Shown here piece by piece: positions 43,307 through 53,321 of a stretch of DNA of 64,000 bases (within the stretch, counting starts at the first letter, position 1; each line of letters opens with the position of its first letter). The notes below the pieces were generated by a model, which was not told where the DNA came from, made no database searches, and saw only the letters and a list, made by a program, of their open reading frames with translations. The DNA comes from [Clostridium] celerecrescens 18A. Its GTDB lineage: Bacteria; Bacillota; Clostridia; Lachnospirales; Lachnospiraceae. The translations under genes and the position numbers were made by a program. The stretch lies in the NCBI RefSeq assembly GCF_002797975.1, contig NZ_PGET01000001.1, positions 3,727,501 to 3,791,500 of the forward strand, in the 5' to 3' direction.

Positions 43307-43421
43307 AAGCAAAATACTCCTTTCCCTCCTTCACTGTTATGGATATTATAAATCATAACATGGTAAAAGAAAAGTGTATTTCCATTATTTTGTATCCAAA
43401 CTGAATCAAGCGGAGTTTCAT

Positions 43422-44402
43422 TCAATTTTGAATTCTTGACAGGAAAAGATTCCGCAGGGGCTGCTGAATCTCTAAATCCTTTAGCTTTTCAATATTCCGT
43501 GCGGGAATCCAGGCTTTATTGGCATTATAATAAAAGTTAATCTGCTTCCAGTATTTTTCAGGATATAAAAATAAATAATATAGGCATATCCTGTCTGCAT
43601 CCGAAAGAGGGAGAACCTTTGTATAAGTTTCCAGCATGGCCATACCAAGCTTCAAATTCCAGTCATGCTTTTCCATGGCTTTCCGCATGAAATGATACAG
43701 GTCCTCCATCTGCATGCCCTTATGCATGCGGTTGAATTCCACGATAGCCACATCATGAAAACACATCAGGACGTGGTGCTGGTTTAGGTCCCCATGACAT
43801 AAATACTCCTCACTGTCCCCCCGGTTTTCATAAAAGCCTGCCATCCCTTTACAGGCTTCCATGGCCTGTTCGAAAAATATATCATAATTCCCCATGACAC
43901 ATAGTTCAAACTCAGACTTTTTTCGTTTATTCCGGATGAACGTGCGGGCGCGTACCAGCTCCCTGTTATGGCGTTCCATTTCCTCAGCCGGCTGCTGTAC
44001 CAAAATGGACCCTAGATTCCATTCCTCTTTAAAATCAATCCGCCGCAGCACTTTATGTAAAGAAGCAATTTGTTCGATGGCACATAATACCTCTTTGCTA
44101 TCCTTCAAATTGCATTCCCGATCCGCATACCAGTCTTTTACGATCCACCGGGATCCATCCTCGGCACTGGAGAGGAGTTCACCATCTTTATTCCTGACGT
44201 AACGGTCCACTTTCAAGTGGCAGGATTCTTTCATCTGTGAAAATACCTGATCTTCAAATTCCAGGCGCTTTAAGGTTCCTTTATATTCCCGAAGCAGTTT
44301 AAGCCCCTGATTCGACTCACACAGCCAGGCGCCCCGGCCGCGTTTCACATCCAGAATTTCAAGCTCATACTGCGAAAGCACCTCTGTGTATTTCTCGTTC
44401 AC
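43422..44402 (-). CDS. CotS-family spore coat-associated kinase-like protein
   Basis: This protein of about 326 residues has a kinase-like (choline/aminoglycoside kinase) fold. Its N-lobe reads RGAWLCESNQGLKLLREYKG; the catalytic segment YLCHGDLNQHHVLMCFHDVA contains HGD and is followed by VEFNRMHKGMQMEDLYHFMR. GTG at 44402 is preferred, 7 bases after GGAGG; an in-frame GTG two codons upstream abuts that site. CotS/YutH-type proteins sit in the spore coat and their activity is unknown. Confidence 0.87.
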   Translation of the reverse strand: MNEKYTEVLSQYELEILDVKRGRGAWLCESNQGLKLLREYKGTLKRLEFEDQVFSQMKESCHLKVDRYVRNKDGELLSSAEDGSRWIVKDWYADRECNLKDSKEVLCAIEQIASLHKVLRRIDFKEEWNLGSILVQQPAEEMERHNRELVRARTFIRNKRKKSEFELCVMGNYDIFFEQAMEACKGMAGFYENRGDSEEYLCHGDLNQHHVLMCFHDVAIVEFNRMHKGMQMEDLYHFMRKAMEKHDWNLKLGMAMLETYTKVLPLSDADRICLYYLFLYPEKYWKQINFYYNANKAWIPARNIEKLKDLEIQQPLRNLFLSRIQN

Positions 44403-44495
44403 AACCACCCCTCCAACTCTTAGCTTATCAGCTACTTCTAGGGTATGAAGAGGTGGAAAAAAATATGCAAAATACGGTAGAAAGTTATACGGGCC

Positions 44496-45716
44496 TTACC
44501 CTTGTTCCTTAATAAATTGTTCTGCTGATTTCATCAAATATTCCCTGTTATTGCATTCCGGCTTTTCAAGTACCAGCTGGAACAAACGGTTAAGCACCGT
44601 TCCCATCTCAGGCCCCGGCTTCATGCCTGCATCGATCAATTCCCTGCCGGTAACGACCATGTCCTTTAGACGGATACAATCCCCAGCCTTTAAGATTTCC
44701 TTCGAATACTGCTCCACCATTTTTAACCTGGTTTTATAGGATGTATGGCAGAATACCTTCTGGAAGCACAGCAGGTCCTTATATAACTCCGGGGAAAGGG
44801 TGCTCATAACCTGCCGGATGGCCGGCTTATGAGCCGGAATCTCTGTTTTCCACAGGCTGACCAGTGTCTTTGTCTGATAGATGGTATCATTATCAAGCTT
44901 CAGCTCCTTAAGAATTCTTACCGCATCCTCGGGTTCCTCAAGCCTTAAAAAACCGGTCCAGCGCATGTGCTTTACAGAAGGCAGCCCGGTAAGCCTCTCT
45001 ACTTCCATAAGCTTCCTTCCCGCATCTTCAAAATACTCTGAGATATAAGGGCCAATCCCGTTTTCATATACCTCCTTAAGCCTTCCGGGATGATCGGAAA
45101 GGAGGAGCTTTGTAAGCTCCACCTGGATCCGCTCCTTGCTGACCTTAGCCATGTTGGGAGCTATAACAGAAATTGCCGCCCTTGTCTTAGCTTCCAGGTC
45201 AAAGCCCAGCTGGGCAGAAAAACGGATGGCCCTAAGGATCCTTAAAGCATCTTCGTTAAACCGGTCATGAGGGTTTCCCACGCAGCGGATGATCCGGCCC
45301 TCCAAATCCTTTACCCCGTCAAATGCATCCACTAAACCCTCACGGTCACTGTATGCCATGGCATTGATGGTAAAATCCCGGCGTTTCAAATCCTCCAGAA
45401 GGTTTCCTGTAAATTCCACAGATTTGGGGTGGCGCCCGTCTTCATATTCTCCGTCTATGCGGTATGTGGTCACTTCATAACCTTCATGGTCAATAAGTAC
45501 TGTAACCGTACCGTGTTGGATTCCCGTATCAACCGTTCTGTTAAATATTTCCTTCACCTGTTCCGGCTTTGCTGAGGTTGTGATATCCCAGTCTTCCGGC
45601 GACCGGCCTAACAGGCTGTCTCTCACGCAGCCTCCCACCACATAGGCTTCAAAGCCGCTGGTATTCAGTTGTTCGATGATCCTCCTCGCCGCCTCCGGAA
45701 CCTGAATCTCTATCAC
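44496..45716 (-). CDS. cca: CCA tRNA nucleotidyltransferase
   Basis: This 406-residue class II enzyme adds or repairs the 3' CCA of tRNAs. It has the nucleotidyltransferase motif AYVVGGCVRDSLLGRSPEDWDITT, RRDFTINAMAYS, the flexible DxxG-type loop VDAFDGVKDLEG and the template motif EDALRILRAIRFSAQLGF. The start is GTG with AGGAGG about 8 bases upstream. It lacks an HD phosphohydrolase domain, as usual for Firmicutes. It follows proS by 33 bp. Confidence 0.94.
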   Translation of the reverse strand: MIEIQVPEAARRIIEQLNTSGFEAYVVGGCVRDSLLGRSPEDWDITTSAKPEQVKEIFNRTVDTGIQHGTVTVLIDHEGYEVTTYRIDGEYEDGRHPKSVEFTGNLLEDLKRRDFTINAMAYSDREGLVDAFDGVKDLEGRIIRCVGNPHDRFNEDALRILRAIRFSAQLGFDLEAKTRAAISVIAPNMAKVSKERIQVELTKLLLSDHPGRLKEVYENGIGPYISEYFEDAGRKLMEVERLTGLPSVKHMRWTGFLRLEEPEDAVRILKELKLDNDTIYQTKTLVSLWKTEIPAHKPAIRQVMSTLSPELYKDLLCFQKVFCHTSYKTRLKMVEQYSKEILKAGDCIRLKDMVVTGRELIDAGMKPGPEMGTVLNRLFQLVLEKPECNNREYLMKSAEQFIKEQG

Positions 45717-45749
45717 CTTTTCTACCTCCTGATTTTCTTCCTGCCGTTT

Positions 45750-47183
45750 TTAATACGCTCTGCCCCAGTAAACCATCTTTACCGCAGGTTTTCTACAGCA
45801 TACACAGGTATCGGCAAGTGTTTCCTGCTTAAATGGCATACATCGGGATGTTGCTCCTGTAATCTCCTTGATCTTATCCTCACATTCCTGGGAGCCGCAC
45901 CACATAGCCTTTACAAAGCCCGGTTTTTCCTCCACAGTTTTAACAAAGGTATCCATATCTGTTGCCTCGTAGGTATGAACATCCCGGTGAATTCTGGCGC
46001 GTTCCAGCATATCCTTTTGGATTGTCTCCAGAAGCTCTCCTACCTTATTATTTATCTCATCTAAGGATACGGTAATCTTCTCATGGGTGTCACGGCGTAC
46101 CAAGACCGCCTGGTTCTCTGAAATATCTCTCGGACCGATTTCCACACGAACCGGAATACCACGCATCTCTGATTCGCTGAACTTCCATCCCGGACTCTTA
46201 TCGGAATCGTCAACTTTTACTTTATAATTAGAAAGAATTTCTTTTAACTCATAAGCCTTATCAAGTACGCCCTCCTTCTGCTGCTGAACCGGAACGATGA
46301 TCACCTGGATCGGAGCAATTCTGGGAGGAAGCACAAGGCCGCTGTCATCACCATGGACCATGATGATACCACCGATAAGTCTGGTGCTCAATCCCCATGA
46401 AGTCTGATGAACATACTGAAGTTTATTTTCCTTATCTGAATACTGAATATCGAAAGCTTTTGCAAACCCATCTCCAAAGTTGTGGCTGGTTCCTGACTGA
46501 AGCGCCTTTCCATCGTGCATCAGGGCTTCGATGGTATAGGTTGCCTCTGCTCCGGCAAATTTTTCCTTATCAGTCTTTTGACCGCGTATCACAGGCATTG
46601 CAAGGATTTCTTCACAGAAATTTGCGTATATATTAAGCATCTGTTCCGTTCTTTCCTGTGCTTCATTGGCAGTCGCATGAGCCGTATGGCCTTCCTGCCA
46701 CAGAAATTCTCTGGAGCGTAAGAACGGTCTGGTGGTCTTTTCCCAGCGCACCACGGAACACCACTGATTATAAAGCTTCGGTAAGTCACGGTAGGACTGG
46801 ATTTCTCTGGAATAAAAATCACAGAAAAGGGTTTCTGAGGTAGGTCTGACACAAAGCCTTTCCTGCAGCGGCTCCAAACCTCCGTGGGTTACCCAGGCCA
46901 CCTCAGGAGCGAATCCTTCTACATGGTCCTTTTCCTTTTCAAGAAGGCTTTCCGGAATAAACATAGGCATGTAAACATTTTCCACCCCTACTTCCTTAAA
47001 CCTTCTGTCAAGCTCGCTCTGAATGTTTTCCCAGATGGCATACCCTGCCGGTTTGATGACCATGCAGCCCTTTACACTGGAGTAATCAATTAACTCTGCT
47101 TTCTTTACAACATCCGTATACCACTGCGCAAAATCCACCTCCATGGATGTAATCGCCTCTACTAATTTCTTTTCCTTTGCCAT
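45750..47183 (-). CDS. proS: Prolyl-tRNA synthetase, archaeal/eukaryotic type
   Basis: This 477-residue class II aaRS lacks the bacterial INS editing domain and carries the C-terminal extension with a Cys cluster ([11 protein letters not shown] ... CVCC) ending in WGRAY. Both features mark the archaeal-type ProRS found in many Clostridia. Motif 2 is in [29 protein letters not shown] and motif 3 near [22 protein letters not shown], shown here only by name of its [10 protein letters not shown] end. It lies behind a T-box. Confidence 0.95.
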   Translation of the reverse strand: MAKEKKLVEAITSMEVDFAQWYTDVVKKAELIDYSSVKGCMVIKPAGYAIWENIQSELDRRFKEVGVENVYMPMFIPESLLEKEKDHVEGFAPEVAWVTHGGLEPLQERLCVRPTSETLFCDFYSREIQSYRDLPKLYNQWCSVVRWEKTTRPFLRSREFLWQEGHTAHATANEAQERTEQMLNIYANFCEEILAMPVIRGQKTDKEKFAGAEATYTIEALMHDGKALQSGTSHNFGDGFAKAFDIQYSDKENKLQYVHQTSWGLSTRLIGGIIMVHGDDSGLVLPPRIAPIQVIIVPVQQQKEGVLDKAYELKEILSNYKVKVDDSDKSPGWKFSESEMRGIPVRVEIGPRDISENQAVLVRRDTHEKITVSLDEINNKVGELLETIQKDMLERARIHRDVHTYEATDMDTFVKTVEEKPGFVKAMWCGSQECEDKIKEITGATSRCMPFKQETLADTCVCCRKPAVKMVYWGRAY

Positions 47184-47204
47184 AACAATTCTCCTTTCCT
47201 ATCC

Positions 47205-47460
47205 TCATAAAAATAAAAAGAGCCATCCGTTCCCTAAAAAGGGACCGAACAGCTCGGCGGTGCCACCCAATTTAGCCATGGACAATGCCATGACTCACTT
47301 TTTTATCCGTTAACGCAGGAACTGCGCCGCAGTTTGCTGCGGGACTCCGAGGTAGGTTGGGTTATGAGAGGTATAAAGACCTTCCAGCAAACGGCCTTCT
47401 CTCTGGGATACATCATCACCTACTGGTCCTCTTCAACGTCTTAGTTCTTCATTATAATAA
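47205..47460 (-). promoter_or_regulatory. T-box riboswitch upstream of proS
   Basis: The minus-strand leader contains the T-box core GGGTGGCACCGCC at about 47255-47267. A terminator stem follows (GAGC ... GCTC, TTTTT; about 47211-47250), and a 5' Stem I region has GGTGATG and AGAGAGAAGG. It senses uncharged tRNA-Pro. The specifier is probably a CCN codon in the ATACCTCTC segment, but I cannot fix it without folding. It lies between its promoter and proS. Confidence 0.92.
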
Positions 47461-47476
47461 AAGATTGTATGGTTGA

Positions 47477-47505
47477 TTTTACGTTATTTGCAAATGTTTG
47501 TCAAG
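47477..47505 (-). promoter_or_regulatory. Promoter of the T-box-proS unit
   Basis: On the minus strand a perfect TTGACA, a 17-bp spacer and TAAAAT lie just upstream of the T-box leader. Confidence 0.75.
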
Positions 47506-47538
47506 TGGGTCCGGACTTGTCTTCCAAAAGTATTTCAT

Positions 47539-48642
47539 TCATTCCTCCGGATCCAGCCTTTCCTTTCCATCATGACAGCACCAGCACTCATACACCTCTA
47601 CAATATCTTCCACAATCAATAAGCCGATAGGGCCAAGAATAAATCCCAAAAGCCCGAAGAGCTGAAGTCCTACGTACATGGAAGCAAGGGTCTCCAAAGG
47701 CGTAAGGCCAACTTGTCCTCCCATGATTTTAGCTTCCATGATCTCTCTTAGAAAATAGCAGATCACATAAATGATGATCAGTCCGAATCCATACTTCCAG
47801 TTTTTATTGATCAAGGAGAATAGGGCCCAGGGAATGAGCACCGTCCCGGTCCCGAAAATCGGAAGCGCATCCAAAAGCCCGATCCCGATTCCGAATAATA
47901 TAAAGTAGGGATTTCCCAGCAAAAACAGTCCTGACGAACAAACCACCATGGTAAACATCATGATAGCTCCTTGAGTCTTTAACCAGGCGCTGCCCACCGT
48001 TGTAAGCCGTTTTCCCAGCATGGCATATTCAAAGCGGAATATGGAATTGTCCCGTCTTTCCCGAATCTCATCCATTTCCTGAAGGGACAGGACCGTGGCA
48101 ATAAGCAATATAATGATGATAACGGTTGCCTGAACAATCCATTTCATAATGGTCATGGAGTTCACCATGAGAAAGGGCATAATCCTGCTTTTAATGGCAG
48201 TCTGCCCTCCTGTGATGATATCCCTTACTATTTCTACCGCATATCCGTCAGGCAGCTTTAAAAAACGTTCTGCGAAGGAACAGTTATCCATGAGCCAATG
48301 ATCCACACCTTCCAGAATTGCGGGAAGACTTTGAAGCAAAAGTCTAGCTTCCATAAGCAGCTTTCTTCCACCCACGTAAAGAAGGATCCCAAAAGCGATC
48401 ATAAGAAGTATAATCTCTACTCCGCCAATAACCGCCAGGGGAATGGAAATCACCTTTCCCTTTACAATGAAGCGGGTCCTTTTCTCAACCCAAAGAGCAG
48501 AGGGCCGTAGGGAAAGAGCAAATACATACGCAATCAAAAAGGGAATCACAAGGGGCAGCAGATATCGAAAACACAGATACACTGCCCCTGTAACTCCCAA
48601 TATTAATAATGTTTTCTTCAGTTTCCTGCTCGGTTTCACCAT
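47539..48642 (-). CDS. ytvI: AI-2E family / YtvI-like sporulation membrane protein
   Basis: This 367-residue protein of the AI-2E/PerM transporter-like family has about seven to eight helices and the conserved central block (GIGIGLLDALPIFGTGTVLIP). ESMVKPSRK marks the start; AGGTGAG precedes the ATG at 48642. The C-terminus (GLQLFGLLGFILGPIGLLI) is typical. YtvI proteins are named sporulation integral membrane proteins; their exact role is unknown. Confidence 0.87.
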   Translation of the reverse strand: MVKPSRKLKKTLLILGVTGAVYLCFRYLLPLVIPFLIAYVFALSLRPSALWVEKRTRFIVKGKVISIPLAVIGGVEIILLMIAFGILLYVGGRKLLMEARLLLQSLPAILEGVDHWLMDNCSFAERFLKLPDGYAVEIVRDIITGGQTAIKSRIMPFLMVNSMTIMKWIVQATVIIIILLIATVLSLQEMDEIRERRDNSIFRFEYAMLGKRLTTVGSAWLKTQGAIMMFTMVVCSSGLFLLGNPYFILFGIGIGLLDALPIFGTGTVLIPWALFSLINKNWKYGFGLIIIYVICYFLREIMEAKIMGGQVGLTPLETLASMYVGLQLFGLLGFILGPIGLLIVEDIVEVYECWCCHDGKERLDPEE

Positions 48643-48742
48643 GGACTCACCTGTTTCTGATTTGTACTTCTTTTGTACAATCACTATTATGAGCCGTCCG
48701 GTAAGAAAATATGCGAAATCTGATTAGTAAAAAATTCCTTCT

Positions 48743-49444
48743 TTATGCAATTCCCGATAATGAAAACATCTCAAAGACTTTTCCCTTTGGTTTCACTGAA
48801 AAGCTCAGCCTTTTCTTTGTGACTGGATGGGAAAACGATAAGCTGTAAGCAAATAACGCCACGTTACCGCTGACAGCATTCTTTTGAGCCTCGGGATTAT
48901 ACTTGCGGTCGCCCCACAGGGGTGTGCCGTGGCCCGCCATCTGTACCCGGATCTGATGGTGGCGGCCGGTTTTTAACGTGATCTTTGTCAGGCTGCACTC
49001 TTCATTCCCAATGTTTTTGTTTTCCACAACCTGATAATGGAGTTCTGCGAGTTTTGCACCTTTTATCCCTTTATCCACAATTTTGGAACAATTAGTTTTT
49101 CCGTCTTTCCACAAATAATCCACGTAAGCGCCAAAGTTTTCCACAGGTTTTCCACAAACTACTGCATAATAGATTTTCTCCATTTGATGTTTAGAAACCT
49201 GACTGCTTAAGGACTCTGCAGCTCCTTTGGTCTTTGCATACACCATGACGCCTCCAACCGGCTTATCCAGCCTGTGGATAACTCCCACATAAGGCTCCCC
49301 TTGCTTTGGGGATAACGTGTTGATATGTTTCTTCACCTCACTGACCATATCCGGTTCAAAGGACCTTGCGGTTTGGGATTCTATTCCCACTGGTTTTTCT
49401 ACCACCAGTATCTCTTCATCCTCGTACAGTATGTTAAGATCCAT
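48743..49444 (-). CDS. RluA-family pseudouridine synthase
   Basis: This 233-residue rRNA/tRNA pseudouridine synthase has the catalytic Asp in YVGVIHRLDKPVGGVMVYAK. The family blocks LKTGRHHQIRVQMAGHGTPL and GDRKYNP follow. No S4 domain is present, so it is a short RluA/RluC-type member. GAGGAG precedes the ATG. It lies 9 bp after the nitroreductase gene. Confidence 0.92.
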   Translation of the reverse strand: MDLNILYEDEEILVVEKPVGIESQTARSFEPDMVSEVKKHINTLSPKQGEPYVGVIHRLDKPVGGVMVYAKTKGAAESLSSQVSKHQMEKIYYAVVCGKPVENFGAYVDYLWKDGKTNCSKIVDKGIKGAKLAELHYQVVENKNIGNEECSLTKITLKTGRHHQIRVQMAGHGTPLWGDRKYNPEAQKNAVSGNVALFAYSLSFSHPVTKKRLSFSVKPKGKVFEMFSLSGIA

Positions 49445-49453
49445 GTCTATGTT

Positions 49454-50191
49454 TTACTCCTCTTTCTTCCATGCAGCCATCATAGCTTCTACAGACCGGC
49501 TCATCTCTGCACTGAAATCAGAATTCCATTTGCGTTTGCAAAAAGCCTTTATCCATCGCTCAAAGTCCTCTTCCCTGCCCTGGGTCTTTTTAAGCTCCAG
49601 GGAAAATTCCTCCGGGCTTAAACGGCGGTAGGAATTCGTGGACACAACAGCCTCAAGCCTAAGACGCTCCGGCTTTTTTCTCTCCTGCTGCTGTCTGGAA
49701 GGATATCCAAAGACCAACATTGCCGCCGGAACCGCATACTTTGGAAGGCTGAACAAATCCCTGTGGGTTTCATACTGCTCCATAATATCCCCAATGTAAC
49801 AGGAGCCAATGCCCATGGATTCTGCCGCCACAACCGCATTCTGTGCGGCTATAAGGGCATCATCACAAGCCAGCAAAAGATCTCCAAGCCCAGGATGGCG
49901 GACCTCTTCTTCATAGTGGCAGAACAGCTCGTACCATCTCTGGTAATCTGCGACAAAAACCAGTACCAGCGGTGCCTTTGCAATAAATGGCTGGTTGTCG
50001 CAGGTTATTGACAGGGTTTCCTTTCGCTCCTGGTCCGTCACATCAATAATGGAATACAGGGTCATATTTCCTGCCGTGGGGGCCTGAAGTGCCGCCTCTA
50101 TAATAGCCGCTTTTTTCTCCGGTTCAATGGCCCGGTCCTCATATACACGGACAGATTTTCTTTCCATAAGTTCTTTTATTGTCTGATTCAT
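49454..50191 (-). CDS. Nitroreductase family protein (NfsA-like)
   Basis: This 245-residue FMN-dependent oxidoreductase has the N-terminal ELMERKSVRVYEDRAIEPEK and APTAGNMTLYSIIDV, plus AAESMGIGSCYIGDI and AMLVFGYPSRQQ, typical of the NfsA/FRP group. The start at MNQTIKEL fits the family; an upstream ATG 11 codons earlier has no ribosome binding site. Substrates are unknown (quinones or nitroaromatics are typical). Confidence 0.88.
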   Translation of the reverse strand: MNQTIKELMERKSVRVYEDRAIEPEKKAAIIEAALQAPTAGNMTLYSIIDVTDQERKETLSITCDNQPFIAKAPLVLVFVADYQRWYELFCHYEEEVRHPGLGDLLLACDDALIAAQNAVVAAESMGIGSCYIGDIMEQYETHRDLFSLPKYAVPAAMLVFGYPSRQQQERKKPERLRLEAVVSTNSYRRLSPEEFSLELKKTQGREEDFERWIKAFCKRKWNSDFSAEMSRSVEAMMAAWKKEE

Positions 50192-50395
50192 AGGGAGGTC
50201 ATACCTTTCTTTTATAAATTTCATTTTATCTATTCATTATATTTTATTGTTCCAATTATAGCAAACCCATTTTTATAATTTTATCTTTAAAAAACTATTG
50301 CATTTTTTTCAAGCAAAGTGTATAGTATATAAAAATGCAATACATAGTATTGATTACTACATCAAAAGTTATTATTTTCTACAAGGAGGTTTTCC

Positions 50396-51043
50396 ATGGA
50401 AATTAAAATTAAAGATCCGGTCAGTGCCCTCACGCATTTTATCGCCATGATACTGGCGCTTATTGCCGCAACACCACTGCTTATTAAGGCTTCTTCCGAC
50501 GGGGGGCTCCATCTGGCCGCCTTAACGGTTTTTATCATCAGTATGGTTTTTCTTTACGCGGCCAGCACCATCTACCATACTCTTGATATTTCACCGAAAA
50601 TCAACCGTCTGCTGAAAAAATTAGATCATATGATGATTTTTATCCTGATTGCAGGAACGTATACGCCAATCTGCCTGATCGTTCTGGGAGATAAGACCGG
50701 CTGGAGCCTGCTTGCTCTGGTTTGGGGCATAGCCATTTCAGGAATTATCATAAAAGCCTGTTTTATTATGTGCCCCAAATGGTTTTCGTCCAGCCTCTAC
50801 ATTGCCATGGGCTGGGTCTGCGTTCTGGCATTTTCAAAGATTACGGAAACCCTTTCTTCTGCCGGATTTCTCTGGCTGCTTGCAGGAGGCATCATCTATA
50901 CCATAGGCGGGATCATCTACGCTCTGAAGCTTCCTCTTTTTAATGCGAAGCATAAAAGCTTTGGATCCCATGAGATCTTTCACCTATTCGTCATGGGCGG
51001 AAGCTTATGCCATTATATTTTGATGTACAATTTTGTTGCATAA
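50396..51043 (+). CDS. trhA: Hemolysin III family (TrhA/YqfA-like) membrane protein
   Basis: This 215-residue seven-helix protein of the PAQR/hemolysin III family has DPVSALTHFIAMILALIAAT, SSTIYH-like AASTIYHTLDIS, the LDHMMIFILIAGTYTPICL segment and the closing HEIFHLFVMGGSLCHY, with His/Asp residues for metal binding. It is linked to membrane-lipid homeostasis in other bacteria. AAGGAGG precedes the ATG. Confidence 0.92.
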   Translation: MEIKIKDPVSALTHFIAMILALIAATPLLIKASSDGGLHLAALTVFIISMVFLYAASTIYHTLDISPKINRLLKKLDHMMIFILIAGTYTPICLIVLGDKTGWSLLALVWGIAISGIIIKACFIMCPKWFSSSLYIAMGWVCVLAFSKITETLSSAGFLWLLAGGIIYTIGGIIYALKLPLFNAKHKSFGSHEIFHLFVMGGSLCHYILMYNFVA

Positions 51044-51049
51044 CACCGG

Positions 51050-51092
51050 AAAAACCGTCAGTCCCGCATACTCGCGGACTTGACGGTTTTTC
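51050..51092 (+). terminator. Terminator of the hemolysin III-like gene
   Basis: CCGTCA pairs with TGACGG, with GTCC/GGAC and CGC/GCG inner pairs, followed by TTTTTC. It ends just before the convergent GIY-YIG gene. Confidence 0.8.
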
Positions 51093-51338
51093 TTATACAA
51101 TTTCTCCCATCAGTTTTAGCTTGTCCTTCCTGGAAAGTTTTTTAATGGCGGCTTCCCTCCGCATGGCTTCTTCTTTTGTGGAGAACTCCTCCCAGTAAGC
51201 CAGAACCACAGGCCTTCTGGCTTTTGTGTATTTGGCCCCTTTTCCCTGGTTATGGGCGATTAAACGTTTCTCTAAGTGGTTTGTCCAGCCGCAATACAGG
51301 GTATCATCTGCACATCTTAAAATATAGGTATAGTTCAT
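51093..51338 (-). CDS. GIY-YIG nuclease-domain protein
   Basis: This 81-residue protein is a stand-alone UvrC-like nuclease domain: MNYTYILRCADDTLYCGWTN (GIY ... YIG as YTYI ... YCG) and RRPVVLAYWEEFSTKEEAMR with the catalytic Glu. The start at MNYTYIL has GGAG upstream; a 42-codon in-frame extension is rejected because it lacks family similarity. The cellular role is unknown. The next 290 bases upstream to 51628 contain no gene. Confidence 0.9.
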   Translation of the reverse strand: MNYTYILRCADDTLYCGWTNHLEKRLIAHNQGKGAKYTKARRPVVLAYWEEFSTKEEAMRREAAIKKLSRKDKLKLMGEIV

Positions 51339-51582
51339 TTTTTCTTCTCCGGTATAAGGAAATTCAGGGTATGTAAACGGTAATAACGCCTTGCAATACG
51401 TCACTACCGTCCAGGGTAACCTGTCATCTATCTTAAGCACCAGCTGGATGCGTTTTGGCGCCATCGATGGTTGAAGCTATAGCTTAGCTATAGTATATTA
51501 TATAACAGGGCAAGCTGATATGTGAATAGCAATCTTTATCATACCCTTTTTTATAAAAATCATTCAAAGGCATAATCAATTA

Positions 51583-51614
51583 TGCCAGGCAAAAGCGATC
51601 CCTTCTGCCTGGCA
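51583..51614 (-). terminator. Hairpin after sipL-like gene
   Basis: TGCCAGGC pairs perfectly with GCCTGGCA around a 16-base loop, 14 bases downstream of the stop. The following minus-strand bases are T-poor, so termination strength is uncertain. Confidence 0.45.
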
Positions 51615-51628
51615 CTTTATTGAATAAA

Positions 51629-53200
51629 TTATGCTAATTCCTTCACAAGAATCAGCCGGTCACCCGGTCTCACGGATTTATCCGTCAATCCATTGGTCGC
51701 TATAATGGTATCTATGGTTGTATGGAACTTTTTAGCGATATTCCAGAGGGAATCCTCAGGCTGCACAATATATCCCACGATTCCGGGAAGCTTCTGCAAG
51801 TTGTTTAAATCCATGGGCGATTCCAGCGCGTTAGTGATGATCTGCTCACGGATCGGCTGCAAGGCCAGTAAATCAAGGGAAATGGTCGCCTTCACTTCTA
51901 CGGTTCCTCCGCCCATCATAACCGCACTAAGCTGCTCTAAGCCCGGATTCAGCTGGCAAACCGTCTGCTCATTGATCCCCGGTGCCTCAATCAGGAAATG
52001 GAATGGAATATCTTCCACGGTTGACTGGATAGGCTGGTCATCGTCAGAAGTCATATAAAGGATCCGAACCTCTAAAACGCCTTCCACATGAAGTCCGTCC
52101 TCTTTGATTTCCGTATCATCGACTTTAACAGTCCCTTCACTGTGGCATATCTGGAGGATCCGGTCCGCCTGATCCAGGCTGAGCTTTTCTACAACCTTGC
52201 ACCTGCTCATATTTTTCGTCAGGATCTTATCAAAAAGAGCTTCCTCCGTCTGCAGCGTCAGTTCCCTGTTGGTGGAATATATATCGCTGAGCAGCTCCAT
52301 ATTCTCTTCCTTGTAAAGCTTCATATCCAGCTCAAGAACTGAATCCATATCCATTTCCCGCATTTCACCGTCGGAATCCGGTTTTGCCTCAATATCCTTA
52401 TGGATTATGTGAACCGTAACCAGAGGAACCATATCCTCAGTCATATCCGGAACAGCCAGTTCCCCTGAAAACGGAATGCTCTCCTCTACCCACTGGATGG
52501 GCGCACCTTCCCCTTCTCCCTGGTAAATAACAAAGACTAACAGTTCCCCGTCAAGCATCATTTTTCCATCCATGGGCCTTAAGGAAACGCCTCTTAACTT
52601 CATTTCAGTCCATAAAACGTGGTCAATGTTTGGCTTGTTTCCTGATAGAGTAACCGTATCCTTGATGCGAAACGTATCCTTGTGGCGGAGAGCAATCGAT
52701 GCTACATCCAGATTGCGGCGAAGGGTTTCCACAATTGGCATATCTAATGCTGAGCCTCCCGTGTCCACTTCCACGGCAGCGTTTATATCGCTGGCAGTTT
52801 CCACCTTTACTTTTAGTGATACGATCGACTTTACGCTCAGCTTTCTGGAATTAATAAGCCCAGCGTTTAAATCCTCAAGCTCCCACCCCAGTTGGACGTA
52901 ATCCTTTTCCTCCAGCCCGGGGATATTGATGGGTTCCTCAAAGTTAATGCTTCCTGAAAGGGTCTGTAGCCCTCCTTCCGATCCCCGGAAGAGATTCATA
53001 AAGTCCAGCTTGCCCCGGACCATGACCCGTTCTGTCTGAACCTTTACGGAATCAATGGTAATATCGCCGGAACTTAAAATAATCTGATCCACATCATCCA
53101 TACTGTCCGGGACGATGAAGTCATCGTCAAGAGTAATCTGGGATGCGGCATATCCTTTCCAACGATTCATATGTATGTTTTTCTTCACCAGCTCCAACAT
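51629..53200 (-). CDS. sipL: SPOCS (DUF3794)/LysM spore morphogenesis protein, SipL-like
   Basis: This 523-residue protein has tandem DUF3794/SPOCS domains (about 30-160, 165-290 and 320-450) and a C-terminal LysM domain (about 475-520: GYIVQPEDSLWNIAKKFHTT to RPGDRLILV). This domain order matches SipL of Clostridioides difficile, which links SpoIVA to the forespore during coat assembly. The start MLELVKKNIHMN fits the family. Its likely ribosome binding site (AGGTG) lies inside the 3' arm of the hairpin at 53207-53254. Confidence 0.88.
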   Translation of the reverse strand: MLELVKKNIHMNRWKGYAASQITLDDDFIVPDSMDDVDQIILSSGDITIDSVKVQTERVMVRGKLDFMNLFRGSEGGLQTLSGSINFEEPINIPGLEEKDYVQLGWELEDLNAGLINSRKLSVKSIVSLKVKVETASDINAAVEVDTGGSALDMPIVETLRRNLDVASIALRHKDTFRIKDTVTLSGNKPNIDHVLWTEMKLRGVSLRPMDGKMMLDGELLVFVIYQGEGEGAPIQWVEESIPFSGELAVPDMTEDMVPLVTVHIIHKDIEAKPDSDGEMREMDMDSVLELDMKLYKEENMELLSDIYSTNRELTLQTEEALFDKILTKNMSRCKVVEKLSLDQADRILQICHSEGTVKVDDTEIKEDGLHVEGVLEVRILYMTSDDDQPIQSTVEDIPFHFLIEAPGINEQTVCQLNPGLEQLSAVMMGGGTVEVKATISLDLLALQPIREQIITNALESPMDLNNLQKLPGIVGYIVQPEDSLWNIAKKFHTTIDTIIATNGLTDKSVRPGDRLILVKELA

Positions 53201-53206
53201 AAAAAA

Positions 53207-53254
53207 GCACCTGCCTTACCTTCTTTATTCCTTTAAGAAAGTTTATGCAGGTGC
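53207..53254 (-). terminator. Terminator-like hairpin overlapping the sipL leader
   Basis: On the minus strand GCACCTGC pairs with GCAGGTGC across a 32-base loop, followed by TTTTTT that runs straight into the sipL ATG. It can serve as terminator for cysE. It also occludes the sipL ribosome binding site. Confidence 0.6.
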
Positions 53255-53321
53255 ATGTTTCATTATACTTTTTTTGTTATCATTCCCGGACTTCCTGAAA
53301 TACAAGAGAGTTTTAGCCCTT

